IMG/VR virus record: IMGVR_UViG_3300027983_001643
Coordinates: 1-33,857 of that record
Direction: 5' to 3' (one strand)
Length of the DNA stretch: 33,857 nucleotides
Origin: a virus
The notes under the pieces were generated by a model, which was given only the letters and a program-made list of their open reading frames with translations, ran no database searches and was not told where the DNA came from. This document shows, piece after piece, positions 22,907-28,637 of the stretch. The position numbers were made by a program, and so were the translations under genes. Numbering within the stretch: the first letter of the stretch is position 1; each line of letters starts with the position of its first letter.

Positions 22907-22981
22907 TGGAAGTGAGTGCGGCGTTTGAATCCGCTATCTTGGCTTATGAAACCAGAGTTTTACCACATAAACTAACCCACC
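22907..22981 (-). tRNA. tRNA with CAT anticodon (Met/fMet/Ile2)
   Basis: Acceptor GGTGGGT/ACTCACT with two G-T pairs, encoded CCA, anticodon loop TTCATAA on a stem with one mismatch, T loop TTCAAAC. Its 5' ten bases overlap the stop end of the endonuclease gene. Confidence 0.8.
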
Positions 22982-23283
22982 ATAAATTTGTTAAATTCGG
23001 ATTCTACAAACTTTCGATTGAATTTTCTATAATCATCAATTACGTACGCAGCATAACCCGCTTTCAATATTTCCGAAATTTTAATTTTGTCTCTGTTCTT
23101 TACCTGCTTTACACTATGTTTTCTCATTAATTTTTTTCGATGCCAATTCCCATTCCACAGAATCACGACTTTTATTTCTTCTCGTTTAATTGTGGTTGAA
23201 AAAGAACGAGCACATTCACAAGAGCAAAATCTTCCACTACCATATTTTCCATCGTGTTGATTATTACATTTTTCACACTTCAT
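22972..23283 (-). CDS. Short homing-endonuclease-like protein with N-terminal zinc finger
   Basis: From the ATG at 23283 there are 103 residues; an earlier in-frame start adds a stretch unlike the family. The N-terminus is a four-Cys finger of homing-endonuclease type (CEKCNNQHDGKYGSGRFCSCEC). The C-terminus (ILKAGYAAYVIDDYRKFNRKFVESEF) resembles a tail seen in phage HNH proteins. The catalytic HNH part between them is missing, so it is either a minimal relative or an internal deletion. It ends in TAG within the tRNA-Met 5' end. Confidence 0.65.
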   Translation of the reverse strand: MKCEKCNNQHDGKYGSGRFCSCECARSFSTTIKREEIKVVILWNGNWHRKKLMRKHSVKQVKNRDKIKISEILKAGYAAYVIDDYRKFNRKFVESEFNKFMVG

Positions 23284-23342
23284 GTATATGAGTATATTCG
23301 AACTAACGATTTCTTTCAAACGAAACCTTAATATTTAAAATG

Positions 23343-23679
23343 TTTTCAAAATATGCTATAGCCGCTGTTCTGTCCAGAGCCTTTCAGCTCCTGACCTTAC
23401 ATTTCTCTACGGAATAAATTCCGTTCTTCCTTTTTCAAGAAGAGGCCCCGACCTTCCTATATTAACGTATAACTCACATACTCTAGGATTTTTAGGTTAC
23501 TGCGGATTTGTGGTAATAACGAACCGCTTGAGGATTGAGATCCATAGACCCTTCTGATTTGGACTCAGACACTATGACTGTCATCGATTCAGCATTGCTC
23601 TTCCAGCATCGAGTTAAGCAGCAGCGAACTTCCTCGAGGTTTTACTTTCGCCCCGCGTAAGGTCACATACTCTGAAAAT
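23343..23679 (-). ncRNA. rnpB: Bacterial-type RNase P RNA encoded by the phage
   Basis: The RNA is about 337 bases. The P1 helix pairs TTTTCAGAGTATG at the 5' end with CATATTTTGAAAA at the 3' end (13 bp). P2 pairs GACCTTAC (23664-23657) with GTAAGGTC (23400-23393) perfectly. P3 is CGGGG/CCTCG. Conserved region I appears as GAGGAAGTTCGCTGC (23635-23621) and region V as ACAGAACAGCGGCTATAG (23373-23356). P4 pairs CGCTG with CAGCG, where bacteria usually have CGGG/CCCG, a compensated change. A GGTCGGGG loop resembles the CCA-binding L15. Its role would be cutting 5' leaders off the phage tRNAs. The 5' end abuts the CCA of the preceding tRNA. No rnpA is visible, so the host protein is presumably borrowed. 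Confidence 0.88.
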
Positions 23680-23771
23680 TGGTAGACATGGAGGGACTTG
23701 AACCCACACTCGGCACCTATCGGGTGCGCCTAGTTTATAAAACTAGCGGTGCTACATTACACCACATGTCC
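23680..23771 (-). tRNA. tRNA with TAT anticodon and long variable arm
   Basis: Acceptor GGACATG/CATGTCT, encoded CCA, anticodon arm CTAGT-TTTATAA-ACTAG (TAT, reading AUA), T loop TTCAAGT. The variable arm GCACC-CGAT-AGGTGC is of the class II type normally found only in Leu, Ser and Tyr tRNAs. Amino-acid identity is therefore uncertain. Confidence 0.8.
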
Positions 23772-23839
23772 GTAAATTTATATGTCAAATAACAAGAGTT
23801 CATAATGAACTGTCGTTTATAAAATGTCAACAACTAAAT

Positions 23840-23915
23840 TGGCTGCCTCGGAAGGACTCGAACCTTCAGTCCACTCTTTCAGAGAGAGTTGCGATAACCA
23901 TTACGCTACAAGGCA
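23840..23915 (-). tRNA. tRNA-Gln(CTG)
   Basis: Acceptor TGCCTTG/CGAGGCA, discriminator G, encoded CCA, anticodon arm ACTCT-CTCTGAA-AGAGT, T arm GAAGG-TTCGAGT-CCTTC. U1 and G73 fit Gln. Confidence 0.92.
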
Positions 23916-23920
23916 ATATC

Positions 23921-24031
23921 ACACAGACCGCAGTCTTCGTCCCCGAGTTTACCAGCGATTGCATGTACGCTTGGCTCTTAACCGGGCCTCTAGGTTTACG
24001 ACCACCAGATGCAACTCTGTTTGGCCTGTGT
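23921..24031. ncRNA. Candidate structured RNA closed by a 9-bp stem
   Basis: The 111-base block begins ACACAGACC and ends GGCCTGTGT (9 bp, one G-T). Internal pairs include GAGTT/AACTC and TTGCAT/ATGCAA. It fills the space between tRNA-Gln and the HNH gene. I do not recognise the family; it may be transcribed with the tRNAs. Confidence 0.4.
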
Positions 24032-24083
24032 AAATTATTATGTGCTAACACATGTTAGGCTAACATGAGATATAGTTATATGT

Positions 24084-24488
24084 ATGAAAAATTGTCTCAT
24101 ATGTGGTAAAGAAATCCAAAATCGGCGCAAATACTGTTCCGCAGTTTGTCAGGGAACACACCGAAAACAGATTAGTATAGAGCAGTGGAAATAGGGGCTA
24201 AACCCCGGCCATCGAGGTGTCGCGCTAGTACTAAATCCCGTCGTTCGGGACTACGTATTAGAAAAATTTGATAACAGATGTTCTAAATGTGGTTGGGGTG
24301 AGCGACATCCCGTTTCAAATAGACCGTGTTTAGAAATCGACCACGTTGATGGTGACGCGTCCAATTCACAAGAAAGTAACCTGACTGCGCTTTGTCCAAA
24401 TTGTCATTCCCTGACGTCCACACATCGTGGATTTAACAAAACAAAGGGGAAACGATATAGGAAATATTCAGTAAAAAATGGAGCCTAG
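24084..24488 (+). CDS. HNH homing endonuclease interrupted by one in-frame TAG
   Basis: On the plus strand, against the tRNAs, a frame runs from ATG 24084 to TAG 24486-24488 with a single TAG at 24192-24194. Before it lies a zinc finger (CLICGKE...KYCSAVCQ). After it, in the same frame, come CSKCGWGE, LEIDHVDGDASNSQESNL and LCPNCHSLTSTHRG, a complete HNH/zinc core. The frame is otherwise intact across 134 codons, so this is either a recent nonsense mutation or a codon that is read through. Its end lies in the antisense of the tRNA-Thr(CGT) 3' end. Confidence 0.7.
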
Positions 24489-24563
24489 TGTGGGACTCGA
24501 ACCCACGGAGAATTTCTTCGCCGCTTTACGAAAGCGGTGCTGTTGCCACTGAGCCAACTAGGC
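24479..24563 (-). tRNA. tRNA-Thr(CGT)
   Basis: Acceptor GCCTAGT/ACTAGGC, discriminator T, encoded CCA, anticodon arm CCGCT-TTCGTAA-AGCGG, T arm GTGGG-TTCGAGT-CCCAC. The variable region is longer than usual for Thr (about 13 bases). Confidence 0.88.
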
Positions 24564-24623
24564 ATGTTTTATGAAAAGTAATTTTTAATATGACGTTCAC
24601 CCATATGAACTTCGACGGCAAAT

Positions 24624-24699
24624 TGGTGGCTCCTGTGGGATTCAAACCCACAACCAAAGGATTATGAGTCCTCTGCTCTGATCGTTGAGCTAAAGAGCC
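24624..24699 (-). tRNA. tRNA with CAT anticodon, elongator-Met type
   Basis: Acceptor GGCTCTT/AGGAGCC, encoded CCA, D arm TAGCTCA...AGAGCA, anticodon arm AGGA-CTCATAA-TCCT, T arm GTGGG-TTTGAAT-CCCAC. It is the most canonical of the three CAT tRNAs. Confidence 0.93.
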
Positions 24700-24761
24700 G
24701 AATCCGATATTTTTATAGCACGTCGGTTTACACCCGATTTTCACGACTACGCGTGCTCAAG

Positions 24762-24837
24762 TGGTGGGACGGTCGGGATTCGAACCCAAAATATTGCTTT
24801 CGTAGAGCAAGGTGATATCCAATTTCACTACTGTCCC
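24762..24837 (-). tRNA. tRNA-Arg(ACG)
   Basis: Acceptor GGGACAG/CCGTCCC with one A-C mismatch, encoded CCA, anticodon arm TTGCT-CTACGAA-AGCAA, T loop TTCGAAT. It reads CGU. Confidence 0.9.
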
Positions 24838-24945
24838 AGTTTTTCTTATTTTTATAATGAGGACTCTCAACGTTTCCATTGATTCTGCCCGGTTTGAGCG
24901 TGACGCTCGTATATCCACATTGTAGGCAAGTTAATAAGAATAAAT
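24838..24945 (-). other. Possible remnant of a small zinc-ribbon gene
   Basis: The minus strand reads LTCLQCGYTSVTLKPGRING and then NVESPHYKNKK. This recalls a zinc ribbon whose second Cys pair (expected CPxC) has become SPHY. There is no start codon of its own in this stretch. Probably decayed. Confidence 0.3.
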
Positions 24946-25021
24946 TGGTCGCGGTTGCTGGACTTTCACCAACTTTCTCCATCATACAATGGTGGGCTTC
25001 GTCTACTTTAGCTTAACCACA
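24946..25021 (-). tRNA. tRNA-Thr(TGT)
   Basis: Acceptor TGTGGTT/AACCGCG (two T-G pairs), encoded CCA, anticodon loop ATTGTAT on a stem with one mismatch, T arm GTTGG-TGAAAGT-CCAGC. The T loop lacks the usual TTC. Its 5' end overlaps the mom-like gene's stop by about nine bases. Confidence 0.7.
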
Positions 25022-25684
25022 AAATTGTTTCCAAAGAGCTTCTGATATTGTTATCAGCTCTTGCAGTTCACTGTCGATTAAATTACGTTTAACCCACTTC
25101 TTCTGTGAAGTGGAGCCAACGGGATAAACCCATCGGTCTTTTCCTGTCATGGATACCAACTCTCCCTTTTCTTCAGGTTGAACTCGATTTGTTCTAATAA
25201 GCTTCCCATCAGCTCTTTTAAACATGCGAACCTTATCACCTCGACCTTGGTAAATTGCATTAGTTGCTTTATAAACCGTTCCTAGATGGTGGTCTGGGTC
25301 TGAATAAGATAAGATAACTTTAACGTTTGGAAACTTCTTCACTACAAAATCGTTTGCGTGTGATATTGAAAAACCGGCAAGATTCTTTCTATCCTCTTTT
25401 GGTAGAAGTGTTTCATCGTCTATGATGAAAAGTCGTTGTAATTCCAAGATATCTTTATTATCCACATTTACATCTGGTTTAAAAATTGATTTTTGAACTG
25501 AAGGCGCTGACGTCCTTCCGTAGATTACAACGCCGATTAAATTTTGGTTGTATAGTATTCCAACATAAGCCAATGAAACGGCTGGAAACGAACCCAAGTA
25601 GTGAGTCTGAATAAACTCACGAACTTTGGCTCTCGGAACTTCTTCAAAAGTTACCGACTGTGGGTTAAATGTTTCATTCATCAT
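25013..25684 (-). CDS. Mom-family DNA base modification protein
   Basis: The protein has 223 residues from the ATG at 25684 (a GTG lies one codon before). The sequence THYLGSFPAVSLAYVGILYN, then NLIGVVIYGRTSAPSVQKSIF, LELQRLFIIDDETLLPKEDR and NAIYQGRG, is the pattern of phage Mu Mom-like acetyltransferase-fold enzymes. These convert adenine in DNA to a carbamoylmethyl derivative that blocks host restriction. A TATTTATA element ends five bases before the start. It lies alone among tRNAs; no Com-type regulator is visible. Confidence 0.85.
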   Translation of the reverse strand: MMNETFNPQSVTFEEVPRAKVREFIQTHYLGSFPAVSLAYVGILYNQNLIGVVIYGRTSAPSVQKSIFKPDVNVDNKDILELQRLFIIDDETLLPKEDRKNLAGFSISHANDFVVKKFPNVKVILSYSDPDHHLGTVYKATNAIYQGRGDKVRMFKRADGKLIRTNRVQPEEKGELVSMTGKDRWVYPVGSTSQKKWVKRNLIDSELQELITISEALWKQFCG

Positions 25685-25688
25685 CACT

Positions 25689-25699
25689 CTATAAATATT
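25689..25699 (-). promoter_or_regulatory. ATATTTATAG element abutting the mom-like start
   Basis: The minus strand reads AATATTTATAG, ending four bases before the ATG at 25684. Like other copies, it leaves almost no leader. Confidence 0.5.
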
Positions 25700-25716
25700 A
25701 AATATAATAAAGAAAA

Positions 25717-25779
25717 TGGATCCCCCGCCCAGAATCGAACTGAGTTACCGTAGAATTTTTGCGCCAACAGGCCCGTAAA
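25717..25779 (-). tRNA. Truncated tRNA (3' half only)
   Basis: A good T arm (CTCAG-TTCGATT-CTGGG) and a CCA-ending acceptor strand (CGGGGGATCCA) are present, but the 63 bases before the next tRNA hold no matching 5' strand or clear anticodon arm. Probably a pseudo-tRNA. Confidence 0.35.
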
Positions 25780-25825
25780 TGGTGGACCGGGTGGGATTCG
25801 AACCCAACTTCTTCGGTGGCTAAAT
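25780..25825 (-). tRNA. tRNA 3' fragment with canonical T arm
   Basis: TTGGG-TTCGAAT-CCCAC followed by CCGGTCCACCA forms a perfect tRNA 3' end, but only 46 bases separate it from the upstream tRNA-Ala. No 5' half exists. Confidence 0.35.
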
Positions 25826-25903
25826 TGGTGGACCATATGGGTAATGCTCCCATCTGTATTTTCGCTGCCAGCGAAACAATCACTCTATGCAATTCCATGG
25901 CCC
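25826..25903 (-). tRNA. tRNA-Ala(GGC) with unusual T loop
   Basis: Acceptor GGGCCAT/ATGGTCC, encoded CCA, anticodon arm TTTCG-CTGGCAG-CGAAA, T stem ATGGG/CCCAT. The T loop is AGCATTA instead of TTCRANY. The G3-U70 identity pair of tRNA-Ala is present. Confidence 0.75.
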
Positions 25904-25999
25904 GTGTAATATTCTACAAAAGTATTCAATTTGGTCTCCATATTTTTGGATTTTTCTTCACTCGAAATACCCTATCAACTGAGTTACAAGCCCAAAAAA
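25904..25999 (-). other. tRNA-like fragment with D-arm sequence
   Basis: The minus strand holds GGGCTTGTAACTCAGTTGATAG, which fits a tRNA acceptor and D arm, but no canonical T arm follows. It overlaps the lipoprotein gene's 3' side. Confidence 0.3.
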
Positions 26000-26308
26000 T
26001 TATTCCTCGACTACCCTAAAATCTCTGGTGGCCGACCATGAGACAGTGGGAGGGTTGTTGCTTTTGTTTATGACAACAAACCCAATCGACCCGTGAAAGT
26101 AAGCCTTGGCATACACTATGTCGGTACGGGCAAACGACGATGCATAAAATTCGACCACGTTTCCGGCAAGGACGTATCCTTGCTCTGACAAGATTACACG
26201 AATCTCGCTTACGTCGTCGGAAGTAGCGAGTTGAGGTAAAGTCCAACCAACACAACCGACAAGAGCGGTGACTGATACAAGTAGCAACAGAGCGAATAGT
26301 TTTTTCAT
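26000..26308 (-). CDS. Lipoprotein (102 aa)
   Basis: This protein has 102 residues. The signal peptide MKKLFALLLLVSVTALVGC ends in a lipobox (LVGC), so Cys19 would be lipidated after export. The mature part is beta-rich (EIRVILSEQGYVLAGNVVEF). It would sit in the host envelope, perhaps changing surface properties or blocking superinfection. No family is recognised. Confidence 0.75.
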   Translation of the reverse strand: MKKLFALLLLVSVTALVGCVGWTLPQLATSDDVSEIRVILSEQGYVLAGNVVEFYASSFARTDIVYAKAYFHGSIGFVVINKSNNPPTVSWSATRDFRVVEE

Positions 26309-26358
26309 AGATTTTCATTCACTATGACATAAATTTGGTCGTTGTCAACATTATAAAG

Positions 26359-26448
26359 TGGCGGAAGACAAAGGTCTCGAACCCTAGCGGCTCATCACCG
26401 CCCACGTGTTTTCAAGACACGGTTTGCGCCCCGGCAAATTTATCTTCC
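26359..26448 (-). tRNA. tRNA-Ser(TGA)
   Basis: Acceptor GGAAGAT/GTCTTCC, discriminator G, encoded CCA, anticodon loop CTTGAAA, long variable arm (GCGGTGATGAGCCGC), T loop TTCGAGA. It reads UCA. Confidence 0.92.
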
Positions 26449-26454
26449 AAAAAG

Positions 26455-26547
26455 TGGCGGAAGACTGAGCAATCGAAGCCCACCCGGCTTTTTACACCGA
26501 GCCCATTGTTTAGCAAACAAGTTCAGCGCCTTGCTGATTAATCTTCC
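26455..26547 (-). tRNA. tRNA-Ser(GCT)
   Basis: Acceptor GGAAGAT/GTCTTCC, discriminator G, encoded CCA, anticodon loop TTGCTAA, long variable arm and T loop TTCGATT. It closely resembles tRNA-Ser(CGA) at 21180 outside the anticodon region, so the two are probably duplicates. Confidence 0.92.
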
Positions 26548-26711
26548 AAAATTCGGAACCCGTATCTTCCACGTTGGGCGGCCCCTCTGCGGCAACCACA
26601 AGATTGCTTGGCATACTCAACACACATTAACGTGGCACCATTTTGTGGAGGATTCTTATCTCTCATATGATGTCCGGGGTTCCGGGTACTAATTAGGCAC
26701 CCAAGTAAAAA
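26548..26711 (-). other. Gap with degenerate tRNA-like folds
   Basis: The minus strand can pair CCACGTT with AACGTGG over 70 bases (about 26565-26636) with a possible anticodon arm holding TTGTG, but the T arm is only GGG/CCC. A second half-formed fold lies near 26645-26700. No protein gene is seen. Confidence 0.35.
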
Positions 26712-26860
26712 TTGTCGAGGCGGGGAAATCGAATCCCGTATCTGATATCGTATTCAAGGCTTATAACTATGCTCGGCGGATTGACCCCTTATGAAGAAAG
26801 TTTCACGCGTATTTTCGTATTGCTATCATCAGCGTTTTTCCCACTAAACTACTACCTCAG
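26712..26860 (-). tRNA. tRNA interrupted by about 75 bases in the anticodon loop, or two fused remnants
   Basis: Acceptor CTGAGGT/GCCTCGA (six pairs), D stem GTTT/AAAC, anticodon stem CTGAT/ATCAG and T arm with loop TTCGATT can all form. The two halves of the anticodon stem are separated by about 80 bases instead of 7. The insert contains its own short hairpin (GTGAA/TTCAT). It does not look like a group I intron, so a rearranged pseudo-tRNA is likely. Confidence 0.4.
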
Positions 26861-26863
26861 AAA

Positions 26864-26954
26864 TGGCGGAAAACAGAGTACTCGAAACTCAAGCGGTGTT
26901 TAGCCGCTCCTACAACTTTCCAAGTTGCGGTCGCACCTCGCGACTTTGCTATCC
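26864..26954 (-). tRNA. tRNA-Ser(GGA)
   Basis: Acceptor GGATAGC/GTTTTCC with one mismatch and one G-T, discriminator G, encoded CCA, anticodon arm CAAC-TTGGAAA-GTTG, long variable arm (AGCGG...CCGCT), T loop TTCGAGT. It reads UCC. It overlaps the 3' end of an endonuclease remnant. Confidence 0.85.
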
Positions 26955-27277
26955 TCGTATAAACTAACAAAATTATTTCCGTGTTTCTTTTTTGCGTATT
27001 CAATGAACGGCGCGATTTCTTCTCGGCCCACGACCGACAATTTTTTTGGAAACCACGTCATTTTGGCCTCCTATTGTGGAGAATTGTACCCCTTAATTTC
27101 TAAATAATCAACATCATCCAATTCAAAATCTGGATAATATTTCAATCGCTTTCCTCCAAACTCATAATCAAAACCCGTTGTGTTTCGCTTGAATTTCGTA
27201 CCAGCGTCCAATGCATACATCACCCACGTGAGTTCCCAAGAACTATCACACCAATGTCCCTTATACCAACCGGACCA
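26900..27277 (-). pseudogene. Homing endonuclease remnant (VSR/PD-(D/E)xK type) with in-frame TAG
   Basis: In one minus frame the DNA reads GWYKGHWCDSSWELTWVMYA, then FELDDVDYLEIKGYNSPQ, a TAG at 27071-27073, then EAKMTWFPKKLSVVGREEIA and FIEYAKKKHGNNFVSLYEDS. This is the family's usual C-terminal half with its D...E-x-K site (YYPDFELDD...EIKGY). A TAA at 27278-27280 cuts it from the expected N-terminal part, and there is no proper start. The end lies inside tRNA-Ser(GGA). Probably a decayed gene; the TAG may be part of that decay. Confidence 0.6.
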
Positions 27278-27280
27278 TTA

Positions 27281-27461
27281 CACAGAGCTACCTTGATATG
27301 ACCTCGGACAAGTGCGTTTCTACTAGGGATTTTCGAAGTCCCAGCTTCCAGCGCCGACGCTAAAATTGTTTTCAGCACAGTGTGCGGCCTTGAACTTCTA
27401 CACCATGTGTAATCCCTACGAGATTGATGAGAGACATTGAACCTCTTCTTCTATGCTGAAA
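27281..27461 (-). other. Degenerate class II tRNA-like region
   Basis: The minus strand has a T-arm-like GGGAC-TTCGAAA-ATCCC and a variable-arm-like AGCG-TCGG-CGCT, but the acceptor and anticodon stems pair poorly. The sequence just upstream of the endonuclease remnant also lies here. Confidence 0.3.
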
Positions 27462-27746
27462 TTAGTTATCATCTACGTAGTCCATCTTGTGCTCATAGTT
27501 TTTAGTGATTTTTGTTTCTGTCTTATCCGACTTTTCTACTTCCATTTTATTTGATTGTATCATATCAATGCCACCTTGGACACCGGTGTAGATACCAACT
27601 AAAAACAGAATCGCGGTCATCATCTGAATGACCACAGTAGTCTCAGCGCTTTTAAAGACACTGACCAAAAATATAATGTTGAGATTGAGTAAAGCAATGC
27701 CCAAGGCGATTACCTTCTTACTATCACGAAGTCTTTGTTTTTTCAT
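27462..27746 (-). CDS. Small two-helix membrane protein, holin-like in layout
   Basis: The protein has 94 residues: a basic start MKKQRLRDSKK, two membrane segments (IALGIALLNLNIIFLVSVF and VVIQMMTAILFLVGIYTGV) and a charged tail of 35 residues. The size and layout suit a small holin, but other phage membrane proteins look the same. Its start overlaps the lipoprotein stop (ATGA), and a cysteine-peptidase-like gene lies upstream, so a lysis role is possible. Confidence 0.55.
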   Translation of the reverse strand: MKKQRLRDSKKVIALGIALLNLNIIFLVSVFKSAETTVVIQMMTAILFLVGIYTGVQGGIDMIQSNKMEVEKSDKTETKITKNYEHKMDYVDDN

Positions 27747-27868
27747 TGTGCGACATCCTCCACATAATCAGGGGTAGGAAATTCTGTGTCTGGCGTGAGC
27801 GGTGCCGTAACGCAACCACCGGCAAACATGAGCAAAAACAGGAGTAGGATTAATAGTTTCGATTTCAT
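27743..27868 (-). CDS. Small lipoprotein (41 aa)
   Basis: The 41-residue frame runs from 27868 to TGA at 27743. It has MKSKLLILLLFLLMFAGGC with a lipobox at Cys19, then a Pro/Thr-rich mature part of 22 residues (VTAPLTPDTEFPTPDYVEDV). Such very short Pro-rich lipoproteins resemble outer-membrane spanins. It starts four bases after the upstream stop and overlaps the next gene. Confidence 0.7.
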   Translation of the reverse strand: MKSKLLILLLFLLMFAGGCVTAPLTPDTEFPTPDYVEDVAQ

Positions 27869-27871
27869 ATT

Positions 27872-28288
27872 TTAAAAGTATATTAATGAAGCGCCGGACT
27901 TCTCACCATCAGTGAGTCTGACTTCATCACCGGTCTGTGGCTCAATTGCCGTCAATCCCTTTTCTGTAATGACCAGATTTATAACATGACCACCACCGTT
28001 CGCCTGATGATAAAAGAGCATACCGACTGCAATCCCTTGTTCCTCCCGCTCAGACTTGAAGTGACACATCTGAGCAAACACATAATACGTTGCGGCGAAA
28101 TTATCACAATCCCACTTGGCTTTCCATCGATTGAGATTGTGTTCGGTCAGCCAAGCGCGGTAAAATGTATAATATTTTCCGTTGAGGTAATTCGACGTAG
28201 GACGAGCATAAGTGGAATCACTAATGATTTTCTTCACCTTCTTGAATCCATTATCGTTCAGTACTTTTTCAATGTCTTCCAATGTCAT
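27872..28288 (-). CDS. Papain-like (NlpC/C39-like) cysteine-peptidase-like protein
   Basis: The 138 residues contain WKAKWDCDNFAATYYVFAQM with a Cys at the start of a helix, GGGHVINLVITEKG with a His, and AIEPQTGD with a Glu. Cys-His-Glu order and spacing fit papain-like or transglutaminase-like folds. It lacks a signal peptide. It could act on cell-wall peptides, consistent with the small membrane protein and lipoprotein next to it. The reading is from motif spacing only. Confidence 0.55.
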   Translation of the reverse strand: MTLEDIEKVLNDNGFKKVKKIISDSTYARPTSNYLNGKYYTFYRAWLTEHNLNRWKAKWDCDNFAATYYVFAQMCHFKSEREEQGIAVGMLFYHQANGGGHVINLVITEKGLTAIEPQTGDEVRLTDGEKSGASLIYF

Positions 28289-28289
28289 G

Positions 28290-28301
28290 TATATAAATAG
28301 T
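28290..28301 (-). promoter_or_regulatory. TATTTATA element abutting a start codon
   Basis: The minus strand reads ACTATTTATATA, ending one base before the ATG at 28288; TATTTA lies five bases before it. Confidence 0.45.
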
Positions 28302-28319
28302 GTATATACAACTTAAAAA

Positions 28320-28396
28320 TGGTAGTCCCACTCAGAGTCGAACTGAGATTATTCTTCGGTGTAGACGAAGTACCATGACCATTAGGAGATGGGACC
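28320..28396 (-). tRNA. tRNA-Val(TAC), second copy, with C at position 33
   Basis: Acceptor GGTCCCA/TGGGACT, encoded CCA, anticodon arm CTTCG-TCTACAC-CGAAG, T arm CTCAG-TTCGACT-CTGAG. The stem fixes TAC as anticodon, leaving C instead of the near-universal U33. Confidence 0.8.
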
Positions 28397-28402
28397 GTAA
28401 AT

Positions 28403-28478
28403 TGGTCAGAGTATTGGGATTCGAACCCAAACTAAAAGCGTCCGAGGCTAGTATGCTACCAGGTTACATTATACTCTG
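28403..28478 (-). tRNA. tRNA-Pro(CGG)
   Basis: Acceptor CAGAGTA/TACTCTG, encoded CCA, D arm with CCTGGTAGCAT as in Pro tRNAs, anticodon loop CTCGGAC, T arm TTGGG-TTCGAAT-CCCAA. The outer anticodon-stem pairs are mismatched. Confidence 0.78.
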
Positions 28479-28491
28479 TTGTATTCTAAAT

Positions 28492-28595
28492 GCTGGAGGC
28501 CACGGGTATTTCACCCTAGCGACTGGGTTAACAGTATTGAGTTTTAGTGCACGTATTCCTCAACTTATTAAACTACCCGCGACGTATCTCCAGCA
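28492..28595 (-). ncRNA. tRNA-like RNA closed by a perfect 9-bp stem
   Basis: ATGCTGGAG pairs with CTCCAGCAT. Inside are GGG-TGAAATA-CCC, like a short T arm, and ACTG-TTAACC-CAGT, like a variable arm. No clear anticodon arm or CCA is seen. Either a decayed class II tRNA or another small RNA. Confidence 0.4.
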
Positions 28596-28637
28596 TGTAT
28601 TTGCTGGTGTTCTTTACTTAAACTAGGCTTCCGTAAA

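Noticed and set aside
24084-24194. The first 36 codons of the HNH frame as a complete small protein
   Set aside because: The frame continues after the TAG into a full HNH core, so the short ORF is only the front part of a larger gene.
26712-26860. Group I or archaeal-type intron in a tRNA
   Set aside because: The insertion is about 75 bases, far below group I size, with no bulge-helix-bulge motif, and the other RNAs are bacterial in type.
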